Below, in pieces: positions 16,434 to 28,250 of a stretch of DNA of 47,786 nt. Numbering within the stretch: the stretch's first letter is position 1; each line of letters opens with the position of its first letter. The DNA lies in NCBI GenBank assembly GCA_051453625.1, contig JBOZIK010000001.1, positions 162,942,848-162,990,633 on the forward strand, given 5' to 3'. A model generated the notes under the pieces. It was not told the DNA's origin. It saw nothing but the letters and a program-made list of their open reading frames with translations, and made no database searches. Source of the DNA: Welwitschia mirabilis. Taxonomy: Eukaryota > Gnetophyta > Gnetopsida > Welwitschiales. A program made the position numbers and the translations under genes.

Positions 16434-17139
16434 NNNNNNNNNNNNNNNNNNNNNNNNNNNNNNNNNNNNNNNNNNNNNNNNNNNNNNNNNNNNNNNNNNN
16501 NNNNNNNNNNNNNNNNNNNNNNNNNNNNNNNNNNNNNNNNNNNNNNNNNNNNNNNNNNNNNNNNNNNNNNNNNNNNNNNNNNNNNNNNNNNNNNNNNNNN
16601 NNNNNNNNNNNNNNNNNNNNNNNNNNNNNNNNNNNNNNNNNNNNNNNNNNNNNNNNNNNNNNNNNNNNNNNNNNNNNNNNNNNNNNNNNNNNNNNNNNNN
16701 NNNNNNNNNNNNNNNNNNNNNNNNNNNNNNNNNNNNNNNNNNNNNNNNNNNNNNNNNNNNNNNNNNNNNNNNNNNNNNNNNNNNNNNNNNNNNNNNNNNN
16801 NNNNNNNNNNNNNNNNNNNNNNNNNNNNNNNNNNNNNNNNNNNNNNNNNNNNNNNNNNNNNNNNNNNNNNNNNNNNNNNNNNNNNNNNNNNNNNNNNNNN
16901 NNNNNNNNNNNNNNNNNNNNNNNNNNNNNNNNNNNNNNNNNNNNNNNNNNNNNNNNNNNNNNNNNNNNNNNNNNNNNNNNNNNNNNNNNNNNNNNNNNNN
17001 NNNNNNNNNNNNNNNNNNNNNNNNNNNNNNNNNNNNNNNNNNNNNNNNNNNNNNNNNNNNNNNNNNNNNNNNNNNNNNNNNNNNNNNNNNNNNNNNNNNN
17101 NNNNNNNNNNNNNNNNNNNNNNNNNNNNNNNNNNNNNNN
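16434..17139. other. Assembly gap (706 N)
   Basis: A run of 706 unknown bases that removes most of the copia gag coding region, just after the likely gag ATG at 16335. Confidence 0.99.
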
Positions 17140-17507
17140 ATGATGAAATAAGAAATTAAGATCAACATGATTTGGAAGATTTTTATCAAGAGTTATATTA
17201 AGAGTGTGAAAAACTAGCTAGAAGGCATAATGACCTAAACAAGATTATTAAATGCCTCATCAAGGAAATAAATGATTTGGAATCAAGTCTTGAAAGAGTC
17301 AAACACAAAAATGCCAACCTTACTTTGCAGGTAAAAGATTTGTTCTATTTTGTTAATAAGTTTTTAGATGAATCCACCAAATTGGAATAAATGCTTGGAG
17401 TTCAAAAATTAGTTAGAAACAAATTAGGTATTGGGTTCATCTCATAGAAACCTCAAGAACAACAAAATCAGGTAACCAATTATGATAATTTTCTATTAAA
17501 TCTTACT

Positions 17508-17549
17508 TGTTACTTCTGTGAAATAACAAGCCATTCAAAAATTATGTGC
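17508..17549 (+). other. Gag zinc knuckle (intact CCHC)
   Basis: CYFCEITSHSKIMC gives a perfect C-X2-C-X4-H-X4-C nucleocapsid knuckle, used to package element RNA. It is in frame with the protease and integrase regions downstream. Confidence 0.85.
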
Positions 17550-17714
17550 AATGCTAGAAAGTTAATATTATTTTTAAATTCTATTAGTTCTTTTCCATTT
17601 AAGTTTATTTCTAAGAAGGATGTATCACTTAAGTCTAAAAGGACTATATGGGTAAAAGCTAATGATCTTAAAAGTTTGTTAATTCAAACAGCCTTCAAAG
17701 TCTCAAATCACATA

Positions 17715-17900
17715 AGCTGATATCTTGATAGTGGATGTTTAAGGAACATGATAGGAGATAAATCTAGATTCTAACATTTAAGCCACTTTGATGGAGAATA
17801 AATGACTTTCAGAGACAACGAAAGAGCAAAAATATAAGGAATTAGAAGCATTGATGGAGGTAACATTCCTAGAATTAATGAAGTTTTATATGTAAGTAGT
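17715..17900 (+). other. Copia aspartic protease region
   Basis: S-stop-YLDSGCLRNMIGDKSRF corresponds to the family's WxLDSGCSRHMTGDK motif. The catalytic D-S-G is intact (Asp at 17727-17729), while the preceding Trp codon has become TGA at 17718. More stops follow at Gln positions before INEVLYVSSLKHNLLSIS. Confidence 0.8.
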
Positions 17901-18079
17901 TTGAAGCATAATTTATTGAGTATTAGTAAGATCTGTGATAAAGGTCACAAAGTTATTTTTGATAAATCAAAATGTGAAATTATGCATGGAAAATCGAATG
18001 ATGTGATTCTTATAGCTAGTAGAATAGATAATGTTTATAGCATAGATCAATTATTTTCTCCTTGTTATTTCTCTAATGT

Positions 18080-19000
18080 TCCTCAAGATGAGCTATGGTA
18101 TAAATGTTTAGGACATCTTAATTATGATTAATTAAAAATAATTATTCATAAGAATATCATTAGAAAAATTCCTAAGATAAACATAGAAAAATAAGAGTTG
18201 TGTAATGCATGTCAAGAAGAAAAACAAATTAGGACCTCTTATAAAAGTAAAACTCATGCTTCCACATCCATGTCATTAGAACTCATTCATATGGATTTAG
18301 TTAAACCTACTCAAACTCAAAGTCTAGGTGGAAAATATTATTTTCTTCCAATGATTGATGACTACCCTAGATATACTTTGATAGCCTTTTTATCTAATAA
18401 GTCTAAAGCTTACAAGCATTGGATTTAAATTTGCAACAAGATCCAAAATGAAAAATGTTATTCCATAAAGAAAATAAGAAGTAATCATGGTATTGAATTT
18501 GAAAACCATTTCTTTAAAAAATTCTACATTAAAAATGGTATTGATTATCAATTTATAGCTCCAAAGACACCACACAAAAATGGTATAGCTAAAAGAAAGA
18601 ATAGAGTTCTTTAAGAAATGGCTAAAACTATGCTAAATGATAAAGAAGTACGTAAATCTTTTTGGGCTGAAGTAGTTAGCATAGCATGTTATATTATTAA
18701 TAGAGTTTATCTTAAATTAGGTACTAATAAAACACCTTATGAGCTTTGGAATGGAAGACAATCAAATGTCTCATACTTTAAGGTTTTTGGAAGTAAATTT
18801 TATGTCCTAAAAGATAGAAAACATTTGAGAAAATTTGAATCAAAAGCTAATGAAGCTATTTTTTTAGGAAACTCAATAAGAAGTAGAGCCTACCATGTTT
18901 TCAACAAAAGAAGCCTATTAGTAAAGGAGTCAATAAATGTGCCAATTGATGAGATTGATCCAAAAGTAAGTAACATAGATGAAGAAAAAATCATAACCCC
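18080..19000 (+). other. Copia integrase region, two catalytic residues lost
   Basis: The zinc-binding pre-integrase part (LWYKCLGHLNYD ... LCNACQEEKQIRTSY) is followed by the DDE core. The first catalytic Asp is present (HMDLVKP, 18294-18296). The second is Asn (RSNHGIEFEN, 18483-18485). The Glu is Lys (NGIAKRKNRVL, 18591-18593). Both changes are single G-to-A transitions. The C-terminal part is open and well conserved (FWAEVVSIACYIINRVY, NKTPYELWNGRQSNVSYF). Confidence 0.88.
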
Positions 19001-19219
19001 AAGTATTTCCACATCAAATAAAGGTGTTACTAAAACAAATAAAGATCAAGTAAAAGAAGGAACATTGAAAAAGCCTAAACTTCTAAAAAATCATCTAATA
19101 GAATCTGCCATTGGAGAAGTTAACTCAAGAGTAAAATAAAAGGTTTAATGAAAAATTTATGTACTCATGTCTATTATGTTTCAAAGATAGAACCCAAAAA
19201 CTTTGAATAAGCAAAAAAT

Positions 19220-19900
19220 AATGAAGAATGAATGCTAGCAATGCAAGATGAACTACAACAGTTCAAAAGAAACAATGTTTGGAACTAGTAGAAAGACTAA
19301 AAGATAAGAATGTTATTAGTACAAAATGGATCTTTAAGAATAAACGTGATGAAGAAAACAATGTTATCAAAAATAAACCAAGACTTGTAGCTTAAGGCTT
19401 CAACCAAATCAAAGGAATTGATGTAGGAGATACCTTTGCTCCTATTGCAAGATTGGATAGCATTAAAATGTTTTTACTTTTACATCTTTTAAGAACTTCA
19501 AAGTTCATCAAATGGATGTAAAAAGTGCCTTTATAAATGGATCATTAAATGAATAAGTCTATGTTGAACAACCTTAAGTTTTTATTGATCCATATAGACC
19601 TAATCATGTGTATAGACTTAAGAAAGCTTTATATGAATTAAAACAAGTACCAAGAGCATGGTATGAAAAGTTAGCTACTTTTTTAAACAAAAATGGATAT
19701 GATCATGAAACGTAGAAAAAACTTTATTTGTAAAGAAGTTGAAAGATGATTTTATTATTATATAGATTTATGTAGATGGTATTATTTTTTATGCATTAAA
19801 TAAAAAATTATCAAAATAATTTACAAACATTATGAAAAATTAATTTGAAATGAGTATGCTTCATGAAGTTAAAATGTTTCTTGGACTTCAGATAAAGCAA
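19220..19900 (+). other. Copia reverse transcriptase region, YVDG active site
   Basis: Shows the copia RT sequence (TKWIFKNKRDEENNVIKNKP, then [20 protein letters not shown] near 19605-19665). The catalytic box reads Y-V-D-G at 19769-19780 instead of Y-V-D-D, an A-to-G change not explained by deamination. Frameshifts and stops are present. Confidence 0.85.
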
Positions 19901-20254
19901 ACTAATGATGTAATATTTATCTCTCAATCTAAATATGTAAGAGATGTGATCAAATGATTTGGTTTAGAAAATACAAAAATTGTTAATACTCCTATGTCTA
20001 CATCATGCAAAGTAAGCTTGGATAAAAATGATAAACCAGTAGATTAGAAACTTTACAAAAGCATGATTGGTAGTTTATTATACTTAACCACAAGTAGACC
20101 AAATATCATGTTTAGTATTGGAGTTTGTACAAGATATTAATCTAATCCAAAAGAATCACATTTTCAAGTAATAAAAAGAATAATCAGGTATATAAAAGGT
20201 ACATATAATTATAGTTTATGGTATCCAAATAAAACATCTTTTGATCTTGCAGGT

Positions 20255-20705
20255 TTAAATGATGCAAATTAGTCAGAATGCAAAGATGATAGAAAAAGCA
20301 CAAGTGAAAATTATTTCCTTCTAGGTTCATATCTAATTGGATGAGCAAGTAAGAAACAAAACTCTATTTCTCTTTCCACTATAGAAGCTGAATATATTGC
20401 TGCAACAAGTTGTTGCACTGACCTCTTATGGATGAAAGAAATGGTAAGAGATTTTGATATGTCTTTCAAATAAGCTCCTATTTTTTGTGGTAATACTAGT
20501 ACTATTAATATATCTAAAAATCTAGTTCAGCACTCAAGAAGGAAGCATATTAAACTTAAACATTATTTTCTTTATGATCAAGTTGAAAAAGGTCATATAT
20601 CTATGAATTTTATTTCTCCAAATCAATAATTAGTAGATATCTTTACTATACCTCTAAATTTTGATACTTTTATTCATCTCAAAAACAAACTAGGGTTTCT
20701 TTCTC
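20255..20705 (+). other. Copia RNase H region
   Basis: SECKDDRKSTSENYFLLGS, SLSTIEAEYIAATSCCTDLL and SRRKHIKLKHYFLYDQVEKG are the conserved blocks of copia RNase H, ending with a decayed version of the 'LADIFTKPL' tail near 20630-20660. Trp and Gln codons have become stops. Confidence 0.85.
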
Positions 20706-21595
20706 CATCCTATTATTAAGTGTAGAGTAGTCAACTAAACGTCATATTCAGTCGATTGGTATAGGTCGATCAACCAGTTTTATACTCAGTTATCTGGTTC
20801 CTTAAAATGTTTCTGTAGCAGCTCCAACAATAGTAGAATAAACGATAGTTATCAAATTTGTTATCTGATTTACTCTTTTTATGTTTATTGTGGATTCTTA
20901 TTCTTGAATATTCTAATGTATTATTTTGTCTTATCTTTATGTGGACATTTTTCATTTGAAAATCATTATCTCATTTAACATACTTGTTTTAGTCATAATG
21001 TAATTCAATCATTTTTTTCCATAATTCTTGCTTCATTTGGTATATCTCAGTTAATAGTATAAATTTATATATGCTTATTTTGAAAAGATTAAATTATTAT
21101 CTCAAATGCAAATAAATCAAAATATGTATGTCAATCAAATAAATGAGTGTTTTCGAATCATATTTTACATTATCATTGGGTACTTTGATATGTTTTCATA
21201 ATGAATCATTCAAGTGCATAAAATTTTATCTATTCAAAATACCTAAATTTGGAATATCATTTTATCATTTGGTATCAAGATAGGAGGATAAAACTCCTTG
21301 ATACTTTAGATCATATATCTACATTTTATATTTATTTGTCATTAATGTCAAAGGGGTAGAGAAGATGTAGTGTTTTCAAAGTTTTCAAAGTACTATTTAG
21401 AAGTATTCAATCAAAGGGAAAGAGAATAAAGGGAGAAAATGATTATTTCATAAATGTTTTACTCTTTTAATTAAATGATTATATGACTTAATAAAAGGGG
21501 GAGTTTTACTCTTTTAATGTGCTTTAAATTATTTTTTGAATGAGATTAAAATTGTTCAAACTTTTGAAATCACTTATTTATTTTCCATCAATGTT
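20706..21595 (+). other. Copia 3' non-coding region
   Basis: About 0.9 kb between the end of RNase H and the polypurine tract. Its start (20728-20785) repeats the GTCAACT/GTCGATT/GGTCGATC motifs seen inside the 5' LTR. In SIRE-type elements this space can hold an envelope-like ORF; none is open here and none was recognised. Confidence 0.5.
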
Positions 21596-21606
21596 AAAGG
21601 GGGAGA
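21596..21606 (+). promoter_or_regulatory. Polypurine tract
   Basis: AAAGGGGGAGA immediately before TTGTTAGATT, the standard copia plus-strand primer next to the 3' LTR. Confidence 0.9.
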
Positions 21607-21607
21607 T

Positions 21608-21716
21608 TGTTAGATTATATTTGCCAATTGATGTCAAACTAATATCCCTTGTGTAGTGAAAAATGTTATATTTTATGTGCAGATGAGATTGTGCAGATGA
21701 TATTGAGTTTTGCAGA
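21608..21716 (+). repeat. Start of copia 3' LTR
   Basis: TGTTAGATTATATTTGCCAA... matches the 5' LTR start for ~105 bp with a few substitutions and a short internal duplication (GCAGATGAGATTGTGCAGATGATATTG). Beyond the GTTTTGCAG shared by both copies the sequences cannot be aligned by eye. The copy is either truncated or strongly diverged in its middle. An AT microsatellite follows at 21819-21838. Confidence 0.8.
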
Positions 21717-24388
21717 AAAAAGATGCCTCTATCATTAATGCATAAGTTATAAAATTCAAGTTCTTTGGTATTTTTCAAAATAAGGAAAAAGAAGACAAGT
21801 TAGTCATATGAAAGTTCAATATATATATATATATATATGTATAAAATCTTTTAAAATTCTAAAATAGTCATTAATACTAACTCAAATAAGTCATTCAGAA
21901 GGAAATTCCAAAACTTCAAAAGCATGCTACTATTTTGTCATAAATAAGGAGAAGGAAACTTAATAGTAGTTATTTTTATTTAATCAATATAAATTATTTA
22001 GTAATAAATTTTGAGTAATAATATTAAGATAAAATTTCATCATCGATACATATTTTGCTATTTAGAATAAATATTTTAACCTATAAGACATTAATTTAGA
22101 CTATATTATTTATTTTTATTAAAATATTTAAATAAATCTTAGGATAAGTTTTATAACCTTGCAAAATTTAGATGTGATAAAATTTATATAGATTTTCTTC
22201 CATTTTAGGACCCATTAACCAATCATGGCCTTCATACCCTTAAACTTCATATTGTTCATACCCTTTATTTTTCACCTATGCATTACACTAAAAAATCTTG
22301 ATTTAAGAAAAGTTTAGTTTAATTAAAACCAATGTATCCGAATAATATCTCTCTTATGGAATCACTCAAGCATTACCATTTATATGATCATTATCTTATG
22401 CTCTTTTACTTAGGTAATTCCAAATTCCATTGACATCATAGAATAAGCTATTATGATTTTAAACCTTTTAATCCACCTAGGTAGTGGACTTTTCATATAA
22501 AAAAAGAATAAGATATCTTTTTCATTTCATTATTTTGGTTGAGATTAGGTGGATTCTTACTTTTTAATAAGAAAGTCATCTTTATCTTTAAGTTCCTTTG
22601 TTAAGGATTACATTCGTTTGATATTCCCAATTTGGAATCAAGAAAAGAAAAAGTGTTTTTTCTAATTTCATGATGCATTTTTCCTTTTAAGAATTCATGG
22701 GTATGATATCACTTCTCTATTAGGCTAATGAACTAATAACCCCTTTCATTATTATGAATACTAATTAAAAAAAACTATGAGCAAAACAAATCAAAGAAAA
22801 GTATTAAAGATTCTTACTAGTGCATTTGTTTGTGATTATTTATATTAGATTTAGTTAACTACATTAGGGCTATGTATGCCTACTAATAATTTAGCTCTAA
22901 TGATTCATTTGTAATATGCTTAATTACATTAGAGCTATAAACAATTATTAGCAATGTAGCACTACCTTATTCATGTACAACATGTTAAATGTATTAGGAG
23001 AATATTCCACAACATTAAATACTCAATATGATTAATTTTTAAAGCATTTCACTTATGATTGTAGGAGGGAAAAATTAGAAAGAAATTTAGGTGGAATTGA
23101 ATAATTCTTATTATGTGCTTGTTTTAACATTTATTACTCAAGATCTTTTTACTACTCTTGGTTTACATGAATTTATTCCATCAATTCCTTGCCTTATTTT
23201 AACTTAGATCCATAATAAACTATGCCATTATCTTAGTTTCATAGTTTCATTTATTCATGGTATGCATGGTAAAGTGTTAGTTGCATTCTTATTCATTTCA
23301 TTTTCATTCATTCCATTATTTCATACTATATTCATTCATGCATACCATATGCATTTACCTTTTCATCTCTATGAAAAAGCATACATTTACCTTTTCATCT
23401 CTATGAAAAAGCATACTTGAAGATACATCTATGTTTGTTGTGATGAGATTTCTTCTTCTGTAAGTCATCGAGGACTAAATCAGTCTTGATTATGATTGAA
23501 ATTAAATAATCATTAGGCTCCAATTTCATCTAATTTTTATTTACATTAAGTCTTTTTATCATTTCATTTTCTCATGCCTTATGTTTTCATAGCCCTTGCA
23601 TCTTTTCCTATTCACTGTTCTCATTGTTCTAAACTTGAGAGCATTTACTTTAGAAAACCAATGCTATCATGATCCCTAACTAGTGCCTTATTACTTTTTT
23701 TCTATTCATATTATGCTTCTTTTTACATTTTTTTTGAATATCCATAAGCATTTTAGGTCATTGATAGGTCATAACCTTTCATAGAATTAGACTGTGACAT
23801 GGTATTTATTCATTTTCACCTAATTTTAACACTTTCTTCATCATTTTTCTTTTCATGTTGTCTTTAGTTTTACATTTCTTCATCTTTACTCTTTATCTAT
23901 TTTCTTTATCTATTACTTTTATCTATAACAATTATTTTTGAAGCCTCATCATTCATCCATTTCTTATAGAATCACTTTTCACTTTCATCCTTTTTTTATG
24001 CATTTCTAGATATGAGTTGCATTATTTTTACTTTTTATTCCTTACATGTATTTCTTTTTTACATATTTTCTAGTTCAACTATATAAAATGAAATTCTTAT
24101 CTTTTATACTTTTTTCTTTTATGCATCTTTTCTTCTCTATCATATAAACTTTGAGGACAAGGTTTAGCTTTAGTTTGTGGGAGTGGCATTTGCACTTAAG
24201 TTTATCTGTTTCATGCTTTATTTCTTTATTTAAGTTTAATTTTAGGTTTAAATTGATTAAATGTTTTCAAATTTGTTCATCATTCCTTACTTAATACTTG
24301 ATTAAATTTCTTTGTAATTTTTGCTATGTTAACTAATCTTTGATACATACTTTTCACTAAAGGGCTACTTAAGTTTTGTTGGAGAGTA
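21717..24388 (+). other. Non-coding stretch, 3' untranslated part of an Athila/Tat-type gypsy element in its right part
   Basis: No gene recognised. The sequence is T/C-rich on the plus strand from about 22.2 kb on. Near 24149-24175 the string CTTTGAGGACAAGGTTTAG...GTTTGTGGGAGTGG resembles the 'GAGGACAA...TTTGGGGGAG' signature that precedes the 3' LTR in Athila/Tat/Ogre-type gypsy elements. A second purine-rich string (GTTGGAGAGTA) directly precedes the LTR at 24389. Confidence 0.45.
23352..23415 (+). repeat. Exact 32-bp tandem duplication
   Basis: A unit beginning CATTTACCTTTTCATCTC is present twice in tandem with no visible mismatch (23352-23383 and 23384-23415). Perfect identity in otherwise decayed DNA points to a recent duplication or an assembly artefact. 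Confidence 0.85.
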
Positions 24389-25720
24389 TGATAACATGAA
24401 AAATTAACATTTACATTAAGAAATCTAGGCATTGTTGGCATGCTTGATTAATCATTATATCACTTTCATGCATTTATATGCTTAAGGACATGGAAATATA
24501 GTTTTACTAATAATTTTCTTGAACACTATTCTTATATAGAATACTAGCATTATCTAGTATTTTATGGCAAAGAATGAAGGTGTTTCAAGCATATTTGGTG
24601 ATAACACTAGTTCTAAGAGAAGTGGCACTAGTTACTATGCATAGATTGGATTCATACTCATGTTCTTGAGCCTTCTTGATGTAAGAAATTCGTTTGGAGA
24701 ATTTCCAAAAGTAGAAGATAAATTTAGAATATTTTTTAAAGGAAAATTCCCCAATTTGGCTTTATGACTAAATAATGACCATAGTACTCTTTAGGCATTT
24801 TAAAAAATACTTCATTAGGACTTAAAAATTCTAATTAAAATCTTAATTTTGCCTATAGATACCCTACTTCACTTCACTTAAAATCAATTAATTTGATATG
24901 TTATACAAGATATAAATTGGAGCTTTAGTCATGTGTTCATTTTAATCCTCTCATTAGGGATGGGCTAGTTTTTAAGCTAGTATGATCCTTCATGGATTGG
25001 CATGAGAACTTTTCATAGATTGTATTATTTTACTCTTCTAATAATATATTGTTACATGTTATTTTCTTAATGTCTTACTTTAACACCAATTTTGACTAAT
25101 TTCATAATTTTTATGCCTAGGATTGACTAAGACGTGTTATTACTTTAAGATCTTATAATGATCCTTCTTTTTACTCTAGCTTGCATAACATAAATCTTCA
25201 TTTGATGGATCCTAGGAGATCCTACTTGTCATGCTTATAATATTCTTTCTATAAAGGATGGATGATTTTAAGACATCATTCTCATGTCTCTAATAGATGA
25301 AACTATGTCACTATGCATGAGCTAAAGCTACAGGAGCCTCAAGTATATAGTAGATGATATTATGCCATTGTGCTTGAGCTAGAGTAAAAGCTACATGAAT
25401 TTAGTTAAAGGTTTATTCTTTTATTGAAGTTATAATGCTAGTATTGATGGTATATTCCATTTCTATTTCCCTTATACATTTTTTATTTCTTATACTCATT
25501 ATTATTATCCTTTTTTTATTGATACATCATAACATTTATCCTTATGAAAGAATAACACTGGGACTATATTATAAAAGAAAAAAGTTCTAGTATTATTGGT
25601 GAACATTGGATTTGATCATGCAAGATTTATATTAGTAGGGTAATGTTAGCTATTATAATATATTAATAATAGATATACACATAACTAGATTTTATCATGA
25701 ACATTAATGTAGTGGAACTC
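24389..25720 (+). mobile_element. LTR of Athila/Tat-type gypsy element, plus orientation
   Basis: Starts TGATAACATGAAAAATTAAC. It aligns by eye for about 1.3 kb with the reverse complement of ~32040-33393. Shared blocks include TATGCTTAA at the start, GCCTATAGATACC (TATA region, 24854-24861, mutated from TATAAATA), CTAGGATTGACTAAG near 25118, and CTTATGAAAGAATAACA near 25540. The right end is where similarity fades and is approximate. Confidence 0.7.
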
Positions 25721-27139
25721 GCTAAGAAAGCCAACAACACTAGCTCTATTATGAATTATATCATGAGTGTGTAATTGTAGAGCCTTAAAACCAAGTTAAA
25801 ATGTTTGCGCATATGTACAAGTTTAGAATAAAAACTATATTAACAAAAAAGGATTAATATTTATTTTTAATTATGTACAAAAGTCATTATAATAAGAGAA
25901 AATGCAATTATAATATAGCTACAAAAACTAAAAAAGTATAGCTAGAGAAGGGGATGTGTGTTTTTGTGATAGATAGATAAATAGATAGAGAGAGAAAGGG
26001 AGAGGGATAATTTTATCTCATGTGTCTTCTCTAAGAAGCAATAATTTCCAAATTTTAATATATTTCTTCTTGCTTCTTTGAAATCTTCTTTTATGTCTTG
26101 ACAATTTTCTTCATTTTTCATCATAGCTTTTAAATCCAAGTCCTTTGTGATTTGGATACTTCCTCTAAGAAGGTGTTACTAGACATTGTAGAGGAATGAT
26201 GATGAGTGTTGGAAGACGGAGTAGAAAAGGATGGAAAAGAAGGGGTATGAGAATATTCACCTATAGATGCTTTTTCCTTTATTTTATAGTAGGTGGAGAA
26301 TAAGAATAGAAAGAAGCTTAAGAAGAATGAGTAGTTCTTTCAGGAAGTTCTTCTTCTTCTTGAATCTTATGAATACCTATTGGAATTTAATCTTTATTCT
26401 TATACTTATTATGTTGTATAATCTTCTTATGGTAATGGTTTCTATAAAGGTTCTATCTAATCCCTCAAAATCTAGAGAATTAGATAATGCATTATAAATC
26501 AAATCAAAAACTAAGCATAGAAGAAAAGATTACTCATATGGCTCATATTATTTTCTATAATGCTAAAATAACATCTAGACTTGTTAAAGGACTTATTATC
26601 TTAGATGATTATAATCATATCAAGATGACTACTATTAAAAAAAAAATTACATGTAATGTAGGTAAAACATTTTAGATGATAAATCTAAAGACTGATAAGT
26701 GATTCTTGTAAATGTATTTATAAAGTAAGGCTTCTTTCCTATGTGGTGCATATTCTACATTGAGTATAGTAAAAGGAAAAAAGAAATTTTGTAAGCATGT
26801 AAGGTAAATTATCATGATGTCTAGCTTCTATTAATGCTTCTAAATCATTAAGTACAACAACAAAGTAAGTGTGATGAGTAGACGAATGAATGTCCCAGGG
26901 GATAACTTCATCTGTTATTGCATTTCTGAAGAACTTCAAAAATTTTATGGAAATGTAGTAAGTACTATTCTTATTTTATAAGTAGTTTGAATTTTTTACC
27001 TCAATTTGTCAAAATAGAAAGATGCATAAAGGGTAAGAAGGAGGTAAAATTTTCTTCCTCTAAAAAGTCTTCTAATCTCCCACTCATAGTGGCTTGAAAT
27101 GATAGAACTAAAGAAAGAAAAAGAAATTTGAATGAAATA
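25721..27139. other. Unrecognised AT-rich DNA with a GATA/GA microsatellite
   Basis: No gene recognised; short open frames of 60-80 codons are low-complexity. A GATAGATAGATAAATAGATA/GAGAGA microsatellite lies at 25968-26007. Confidence 0.5.
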
Positions 27140-28250
27140 GAGATAAAAAAGGAAGTTAGAATAGTAAAAAATGGATTGGAAAGAAAGTAAAAGAACCTCA
27201 TATTTAATAATAAGCTCACTAATGCACTAAGAAATTAGAAGAAACTAGAACAAAATTACAAAAACAAGATAACATGCCTAGAGATAGACATATGATCGCA
27301 CTAGTGATAGTAGATGGAGATGTTAGCAAAGCATGAATGTGTGAGTCAAGTGAAGGTAAGAAAAACTATAGTAGCATTAGGATTATAGAAAGCATAAGTT
27401 CTTGATGGAGTTAGGTTAAAACTCATGGGTTTTATAGAAATTAGATAAAATATGAACTATTGAATTAGTACCTTTTTTCAATGGTTTAGATTGAATTTTC
27501 CTTAAATCTAGGCATGGATAGAAGGTTTAAATCACAAAAAAACACAATGTCTTCCTTAGTGTGCTTTCTTATAGAAGGAGAAAAATAAAGAGTTATGGTT
27601 TTAAATGGNNNNNNNNNNNNNNNNNNNNNNNNNNNNNNNNNNNNNNNNNNNNNNNNNNNNNNNNNNNNNNNNNNNNNNNNNNNNNNNNNNNNNNNNNNNN
27701 NNNNNNNNTGGATGATGAAAATAAATATTATAAAAACGTAATATAAGAGAGATAAAAAAGGGAGTTAGAAAAGTAAAAAATGGATTGGAAAGAAAACAAA
27801 AGAAGTTTGAATCTAATAATAGACTCACTAATTCACTAAGAAACTAGGTAACCATGTAACAAGTGACAAGCAATAGTTGAACATACCTAGAGATAGATCA
27901 ACAACATCACTAGTGAGAGAAGAAATGATACCAACAAAGTGTAAATGCATGAGTTAAATGAAGATGAGATAGACTATAGGAGCATGAGGGCTACAAAAAA
28001 TATAAGTTCTTGGGGCAGTTGGGCTTAAAAAAATAGGTTTTATATAAAGTGGATGAAATATGGACTATTAAATTAATATGTTCTATTAATTATTCATATT
28101 TAATTTCTCTTGAATCTAGATATGGAAAGAAGTATTAAATCATAGAAAACACACTGTATTTCTTGGTCTACTTTCTCATAGAAATAAAAAATAAAGGGTT
28201 ATGAGTTAAAATGAATGATGAAAATAAATGTTATGGAAATGTAATGAAAG
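27140..28250. repeat. ~0.6-kb tandem duplication
   Basis: Unit 1 (27140-27745, including a 100-N gap) and unit 2 (27746-28250) align along their length. Both start GAGATAAAAAAGG(A/G)AGTTAG, share AAAAATGGATTGGAAAGAAA, CCTAGAGATAGA, ATAAGTTCTTG, and end with GATGATGAAAATAAAT(A/G)TTAT. Divergence is visible (many substitutions and small indels), so it is an old duplication. No coding function is recognised. Confidence 0.75.
27609..27708. other. Assembly gap (100 N)
   Basis: Exactly 100 N, the conventional placeholder for a gap of unknown size, inside the tandem duplication. Confidence 0.95.

Larger units (their letters stand above)
16335..20705 (+). pseudogene. Copia Gag-Pol polyprotein gene, decayed
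   Basis: Encodes the element's Gag and Pol in one polyprotein. The likely start is ATG at 16335, 55 nt after the PBS. Visible parts are the gag coiled-coil region (17170-17400, LARRHNDLNKIIKCLIKEIN), a CCHC knuckle (17508-17549), protease (17715-17900), integrase (18080-19000), RT (19220-19900) and RNase H (20255-20700). Gag end through integrase stays in one frame; RT is in another, so at least one frameshift lies near 19140-19490. Stops are numerous and mostly CAA/CAG-to-TAA/TAG or TGG-to-TGA/TAG, e.g. at 18129, 18192 and 18612. Longest intact stretch: 173 codons at 18618-19139. Confidence 0.88.
15032..21716 (+). mobile_element. SIRE/Maximus-like Ty1/copia element, 5' LTR to start of 3' LTR
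   Basis: The element runs, in order, through 5' LTR (15032-16266), PBS (16269-16280), gag, protease, integrase, reverse transcriptase, RNase H, a ~0.9-kb non-coding stretch, polypurine tract (21596-21606) and the first ~110 bp of a 3' LTR (from 21608). Integrase before RT defines copia. The 1.2-kb LTR and the detail of the integrase C-terminal region point to the SIRE/Maximus lineage. All enzyme domains carry stops, and several catalytic residues are changed, so it is inactive. The 3' LTR can be aligned only at its start, so the true right end and target-site duplication are unknown. Confidence 0.85.

Noticed and set aside
16374-17189. Open frames of 245-271 codons on both strands
   Set aside because: They span the 706-N gap; only a few real codons at each end.
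26267-26675. Two plus-strand open frames of 62-76 codons
   Set aside because: Low-complexity Ile/Leu/Phe translations without motifs in AT-rich repeat DNA.
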